From positions 1-64,000 of the forward strand of contig JAGAQA010000033.1 in assembly GCA_017622995.1 (NCBI GenBank): 64,000 nucleotides of DNA, read 5' to 3'. Source of the stretch: Oscillospiraceae bacterium. Its GTDB lineage: Bacteria; Bacillota; Clostridia; Oscillospirales; Oscillospiraceae. Position numbers and translations under genes: made by a program. Below are positions 60,479-64,000 of the stretch, in pieces (positions within the stretch are counted from its first letter, which is position 1; every line of letters starts with the position of its first letter). The notes under the pieces were generated by a model, which made no database searches, was not told where the DNA came from, and saw only the letters and a list, made by a program, of their open reading frames with translations.

Positions 60479-61546
60479 TTATGTAGACGATTTGGATTGG
60501 GAAAGCGTCCCGCAAAGCTCCCGCAGTTTTGCGCACAACGCATCCACCGCTTCCTTTCGGGTTGCCCAGCTGGTACAGAACCGAACCGCTCTGTGGGTCT
60601 CGTCCACCCGCTCCTGCTCGCAGAAAACAAAATTCTCGCTGAGCTTTTCCAGCACCGCATCCGGCAGGATGGGGAAAATCTGATTGGTCACTCCGGGAAC
60701 CAGCAAGGGAATCTTCAGCTCTTCCAGACAGCCGCGGATCTGATCCGCCAATTCATTTGCCCGGCGGGCGATGGAAAAATACAGATTGTCTTCCATCAGT
60801 GCTTCAAACTGAACACCCAAAAGCCTGCCCTTGGCCAGCATTCCCCCGTGCTGCTTGATCATGTAGCGGAAATCCCGTTTCAGTTCCCCATTGGAGATCA
60901 CCACCGCCTCGCCGAACAGGGCGCCGACCTTGGTGCCGCCGATGTAGAAAACATCACAGAGCCTTGCCAGGTCCTCCAGGGTCAGGTCGTTCTCCTTTGC
61001 CGTCAGTCCGTAGCCCAGCCGGGCGCCATCCACAAACAGGTACAGTCCCGTATCCCGGCAAGCCTGACTGATGGATGCCAGCTCGGAACGGCTGTAAAGG
61101 GTTCCCAACTCTGTAGGGTTGGAGAGGTACACCATTTTGGGCTGGGTTGTATGCTCAAAGCTGTCGCTGGCGTAGTGGTCATGGACGTACTGCCGGATCT
61201 GCCCGGCTGTAATCTTTCCATCCCGGCTGGGCAGCCAAAGCACCTTATGTCCCGTCGCCTCCACGGCGCCGGTTTCGTGGCAATTGATATGGGCGCAATC
61301 TGCACCGATTACCCCCTGATGGGGCCGCAGCGCGGCGTCAATCACCGTCAAATTGGCCTGGGTGCCGCCCACCAGGAAATGAACCGCCAGGGTATCATCC
61401 CCGCACAGCGCCCGGATCTTTTGGGCAGCGGCAGCACAGTGATCATCCGTTCCGTACCCCGGTGTCTGCTCCATATTCGTTCTGGTAAGATACTCCAAAA
61501 CCCTGGGATGGCAGCCTTCGCTGTAATCATTGTTGAAATATAGCAT
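60479..61546 (-). CDS. Low-specificity threonine aldolase family protein
   Basis: This 355-residue PLP-dependent fold-type I enzyme cleaves L-threonine or L-allo-threonine to glycine and acetaldehyde. The PLP lysine lies in FYIGGTKVGALFGEA, the aspartate in YLFVDGARLGYGL and the cofactor loop in FLVGGTQANLTVI. Other beta-eliminating lyases share this fold, so the substrate is probable rather than proven. Monocistronic. Confidence 0.85.
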   Translation of the reverse strand: MLYFNNDYSEGCHPRVLEYLTRTNMEQTPGYGTDDHCAAAAQKIRALCGDDTLAVHFLVGGTQANLTVIDAALRPHQGVIGADCAHINCHETGAVEATGHKVLWLPSRDGKITAGQIRQYVHDHYASDSFEHTTQPKMVYLSNPTELGTLYSRSELASISQACRDTGLYLFVDGARLGYGLTAKENDLTLEDLARLCDVFYIGGTKVGALFGEAVVISNGELKRDFRYMIKQHGGMLAKGRLLGVQFEALMEDNLYFSIARRANELADQIRGCLEELKIPLLVPGVTNQIFPILPDAVLEKLSENFVFCEQERVDETHRAVRFCTSWATRKEAVDALCAKLRELCGTLSQSKSST

Positions 61547-61621
61547 TGCTCTGCTCCTTCTCTTGGGGGACAGGCCCCCTGTTTCTCCCTATTCTATCGC
61601 CGGAAAAGTGGGCTGTCAAGG

Positions 61622-61650
61622 GTATAGGCTCCAGCGCAATCGCATAGGTT
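61622..61650 (+). promoter_or_regulatory. Sigma-E-like promoter of spoIIID
   Basis: GTATAGG (61622-61628), a 14 nt spacer and CATAGGTT (61643-61650) resemble the sigma-E pattern. In Bacillus spoIIID is transcribed by sigma-E, so this fits expectation. The start codon lies 28 nt downstream. Confidence 0.55.
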
Positions 61651-61677
61651 TTACAAACCGCATCGGAGGGGAGATCT

Positions 61678-61926
61678 GTGAGCGAAGAAATGGATTCCAG
61701 GGCCCGTCAGCTGGCCCAGTACATGATCGAAACCGGTGCCACCGTCCGGGCAGCCGCCGGACAATTCGGCATTTCAAAATCCACGGTACACAAAGACCTG
61801 ACCCAGCGGCTGCGGGAAATAGACGGCCTGCTGTATGACCAGGTCCGCACCGTTCTGGACCGGAACAAGGAAGAACGCCATATCCGGGGCGGTATGGCGA
61901 CCCGCCGAAAATACAAGGGCGCATAA
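61678..61926 (+). CDS. spoIIID: Stage III sporulation transcriptional regulator SpoIIID
   Basis: This 82-residue DNA-binding protein has a helix-turn-helix as TVRAAAGQFGISKSTVHKDL and the basic C-terminal tail NKEERHIRGGMATRRKYKG. It activates and represses mother-cell genes between sigma-E and sigma-K. The start codon is GTG, set by GGAGGGGAG. Confidence 0.95.
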   Translation: MSEEMDSRARQLAQYMIETGATVRAAAGQFGISKSTVHKDLTQRLREIDGLLYDQVRTVLDRNKEERHIRGGMATRRKYKGA

Positions 61927-61930
61927 CAGC

Positions 61931-61954
61931 CGCCTCTCCCCATCCGGGGAGAGG
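61931..61954 (+). terminator. Terminator-like hairpin after spoIIID
   Basis: A perfect 10 bp stem GCCTCTCCCC/GGGGAGAGGC with an ATCC loop, 4 nt past the stop codon. The T-run is missing. The CTCTCC/GGAGAG arms resemble the repeats at 1-308. Confidence 0.55.
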
Positions 61955-61968
61955 CAATTGGCCCTGTG

Positions 61969-62112
61969 CTACAGATCGTCCGCATCCTGGACAGGCTGCT
62001 CCTCTTTCTGCTCCGGAACGCCAGTATAGCTGCCCTGGGGATCCGTCTCAATTTCGCCCCTTGGAGGGACAAAGCCCGGAAGAAGGCCGGGAAAGAATTT
62101 TCTGTTTTTCAT
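61969..62112 (-). CDS. Small ORF of 47 residues
   Basis: The frame starts MKNRKFFPGLLPGFVPPRGE and ends EEQPVQDADDL. A perfect GGAGG is 8 nt upstream of the ATG. It is proline-rich and acidic at the C-terminus, with no cysteine, signal or membrane helix. It lies opposite in strand to spoIIID and rlmH. I do not recognise it. Confidence 0.6.
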   Translation of the reverse strand: MKNRKFFPGLLPGFVPPRGEIETDPQGSYTGVPEQKEEQPVQDADDL

Positions 62113-62221
62113 CAGGATCACCTCCATGGTTTCAGTTTTCCCTTGGGCTCAAAGAATATGCCGCCCGTTGCTTTCGGGCCAAATCCATGCTATCATAAAG
62201 AAAAAATATATGGAGGACCTT

Positions 62222-62704
62222 ATGTTTGAAATCACCCTGATTACCATGGGAAAGCTCAAAGAAAAATTCTATCTTTCCGCCGCCCAGGAGTACGCCAAGC
62301 GGCTGTCCGGTTACTGCCGGTTCACCCTTCTGGAGCTGCCGGAATACCGCCTACCGGATGCCCCCGGCGAAGCGGAGATTGCCGCGGGTCTGGAAAAGGA
62401 AGCCGATGAAATTCTCTCCCGAATCCCGAAAGGCGCCTGGTTCTGCGTGTTTACCCCGGAAGGGAAAGAGCTGAGCAGCGAAGCCTTTGCCGGGAAGCTG
62501 GCAGAAATCAAGCTCTCCGGCAAAAGCAGCGCCTGCTTCCTCATCGGTTCCTCCTTTGGCATGGCACCCAGAGTGAAGCAGCGGGCGGATTTCCGGCTAT
62601 CCATGGGCCCCATGACCTTCCCCCACCACCTGGCCCGGATCATGGTTTTGGAGCAGCTTTACCGGGCGGAAGCCATCCAGGCGGGCAGCCGGTATCACAA
62701 ATAA
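62222..62704 (+). CDS. rlmH: 23S rRNA (pseudouridine1915-N3)-methyltransferase RlmH
   Basis: This 160-residue SPOUT methyltransferase modifies helix 69 of 23S rRNA. LITMGKLKEKFY opens the protein, FLIGSSFGMAPRVKQRADFRL forms the SAM-binding trefoil knot, and the HHLARIMVLEQLYRAEAIQAG segment with SRYHK ends it. TGGAGGACCTT precedes the ATG. Confidence 0.95.
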   Translation: MFEITLITMGKLKEKFYLSAAQEYAKRLSGYCRFTLLELPEYRLPDAPGEAEIAAGLEKEADEILSRIPKGAWFCVFTPEGKELSSEAFAGKLAEIKLSGKSSACFLIGSSFGMAPRVKQRADFRLSMGPMTFPHHLARIMVLEQLYRAEAIQAGSRYHK

Positions 62705-62733
62705 AGCAGAATGTGTTCATTTCCCGCAATGGC

Positions 62734-62762
62734 TTGACTTTATAGATAGTGTGCGTTATATT
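62734..62762 (+). promoter_or_regulatory. Sigma-A promoter of the final membrane-protein gene
   Basis: TTGACT (62734-62739), a 17 nt spacer and TATATT (62757-62762). Confidence 0.78.
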
Positions 62763-62800
62763 TCCTTCAGAAATTCGTTTTTGAAAGGAATGAAACGGAA

Positions 62801-64000
62801 ATGCGTGAAAAAATTGCGCAATACATGGATTTATATTATGCCGGCTCCGGATTGAGCGAAGACCGCCGGCAGCAGCTCCTTCAGGAAGCGCTGGACCTCT
62901 ATGACAGTCTGATCCTGGAGGGCAAAAGCGAACAGGAAAGCTATGCCCAGGTGATCGCCTGGATTGGAGCGCAGGCCCAACCGGTCCCCCATCCGGAAAA
63001 CACACAGAAAACCGATGCCGCCGGAGAGGCCAAAGCCTTTACCCCCATGGGCAAGCGGATCTGCACGGCCATCGCCGTTATGCTGTACATTCTGTGCCCC
63101 ATCCCTCTGATTCTGCTTCAGAATGTGATCGGCCTTTGCTGCCTGCTGGGCATGGTGGCCTGCGGCGTTGCCATTCAGATTCTGGCTGAAAAATTTATGG
63201 ATACCCCGGACCCCATGGACCCCATTTCCAAAGCTGTTCGTCCCATTCTGCACGCAAGCGCCGTTGCTTTGTATGTGCTCTCCCCCATTCCCCTGCTGAT
63301 GTTCCAGGACACCCTTGGCCTCTGCTGCCTGCTGGGTATGGTGGCCGTGGGCGTTGCCATGCAGATCATTGCTGGCAGCGGCAAGGCGGATGTCCAACCA
63401 AAGGCGGAAGCGGATCCTGTACGTAAAAGCATTGATTCCCTTGTCTGCCTGATCCTGCTGGCAATTTATCTGATTGTCAGCTTCCGTACCCACGCCTGGT
63501 GGATCACCTGGATCATCTTCCCCATCGGTGCAGCCGTGAAGGATCTGGTGCTGAGCCTGGCAGCTGTGGGCACCGGCAAAGCTCCCGCCGGAAGCACCGC
63601 TCAGACGGTCATCAAAGCAATTCTGATTGTGGTCCTCTTTTCCCTGCTTGGCAGCGCTGTATGGGGATTCGGACGCAGAAACCACTTCCCCTTCTGGAAT
63701 TTGCCGCTGATTCATCTGAATTCCGGCAGTGAAGTATCGGCAGACAACAATTTTATCACCGAATCAACGGTTCAGAACGTCAGCTTTGACGCAAAGGAAG
63801 TAAAGAAGCTTCACATTGAATGGGTTTCCGGCAATGTCACATTGAAAACCGCTGATCAGCATAATATTACCTTCCGGGTAGACGGGGACAGTGCGCTGCC
63901 CTTCTCCTACCAGCTCAGCGGCAATGAACTTGACCTGCGCTACCCTGCCGACAACGCTCTCTGGAAACCGGCAAGGGGCAGCAAAAACCTGACCATCACC
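62801..64000 (+). CDS. Polytopic membrane protein with DUF1700-like N-terminus and DUF4097-like domain (incomplete)
   Basis: The gene is open to the window edge, so its 3' end is missing. The N-terminal MREKIAQYMDLYYAGSGLSE and YDSLILEGKSEQESYAQVI are a DUF1700/HAAS-like helical domain. Two duplicated hydrophobic units follow (MLYILCPIPLILLQNVIGLC and ALYVLSPIPLLMFQDTLGLC, each ending LLGMVA), then further helices. After about residue 320 an extracellular beta-helix-like DUF4097 domain begins (KKLHIEWVSGNVTLKTAD). Relatives respond to envelope stress and often follow a PadR regulator; none is seen here. A GAAAGG site and a strong promoter support the start. Confidence 0.75.
   Translation, partial: MREKIAQYMDLYYAGSGLSEDRRQQLLQEALDLYDSLILEGKSEQESYAQVIAWIGAQAQPVPHPENTQKTDAAGEAKAFTPMGKRICTAIAVMLYILCPIPLILLQNVIGLCCLLGMVACGVAIQILAEKFMDTPDPMDPISKAVRPILHASAVALYVLSPIPLLMFQDTLGLCCLLGMVAVGVAMQIIAGSGKADVQPKAEADPVRKSIDSLVCLILLAIYLIVSFRTHAWWITWIIFPIGAAVKDLVLSLAAVGTGKAPAGSTAQTVIKAILIVVLFSLLGSAVWGFGRRNHFPFWNLPLIHLNSGSEVSADNNFITESTVQNVSFDAKEVKKLHIEWVSGNVTLKTADQHNITFRVDGDSALPFSYQLSGNELDLRYPADNALWKPARGSKNLTIT

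Overview
The window looks like a chromosomal segment of a Gram-positive, endospore-forming anaerobe of class Clostridia, probably order Oscillospirales. The evidence is a moderately high GC content, a Firmicutes-type PolC, the sporulation genes sigE, spoIIGA, spoIIID and a TepA-type ClpP paralogue, pyruvate:ferredoxin oxidoreductase, a MetF/MetV/RnfC2-type methylenetetrahydrofolate reductase, Rex, and strong AGGAGG-type ribosome binding sites. I saw no rRNA, tRNA, CRISPR array, prophage or complete insertion sequence. The species assignment is inference.

Layout. 1-340 is a gene-free block of inverted palindromic repeats. 422-3947 (minus) encodes MetF, MetV and a MetV-RnfC fusion, a likely NADH-linked one-carbon reductase. 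4113-8175 (minus) is an Asp23 / nusB / Kae1-like / xseA / xseB / ispA operon. 8302-12684 holds a ClpP paralogue, a YbaK deacylase, a TSCPD protein, a large structured repeat, a pyruvyltransferase-like protein, a MITE, a HAD phosphatase and a CarD regulator. 12811-20621 holds asparagine synthetase and several small operons with sporulation-type promoters: a helical protein, a signal-peptide-less SpoIID/peptidoglycan-binding trio, and a three-gene proline-rich operon. It also holds coaX, a phosphodiesterase and a candidate small RNA. 21940-33351 (minus) holds udp, then the conserved pyrH-frr-uppS-cdsA-dxr-rseP-ispG-polC run.

33610-37825 (plus) holds glnS, an unknown protein and cstA. 37916-46351 (minus) holds rex, sigE-spoIIGA, a DUF951 protein, rarA, two COG0523 metallochaperone GTPases (one with a very large His/Cys insert), a DprA-like protein and a DEAD helicase. 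46509-50457 (plus) holds tex and a membrane-anchored leucine-rich-repeat protein. 50533-53921 (minus) holds pncC, thiI and comM. 54178-57938 (plus) holds nifJ and a 50-residue protein. A second structured repeat follows. 58288-60042 (minus) is a minimal sortase, LPQTG-protein and coiled-coil module, followed by a threonine aldolase. 61678-64000 holds spoIIID, a 47-residue ORF, rlmH and an incomplete membrane protein.

Themes. Isoprenoid and envelope lipid synthesis (ispA, ispG, dxr, uppS, cdsA), sporulation (several regulators plus sigma-E/K- or sigma-G-like promoters before uncharacterised operons), and anaerobic redox metabolism (PFOR, MTHFR complex, Rex). The most unusual material is non-coding: two distant copies of a roughly 200-250 bp element whose stems are preserved by compensatory and G-U changes, each bracketed by its own matching pair of hairpins; a promoter-to-terminator unit with no conventional gene; and a 160 bp MITE with a 4 bp target duplication.
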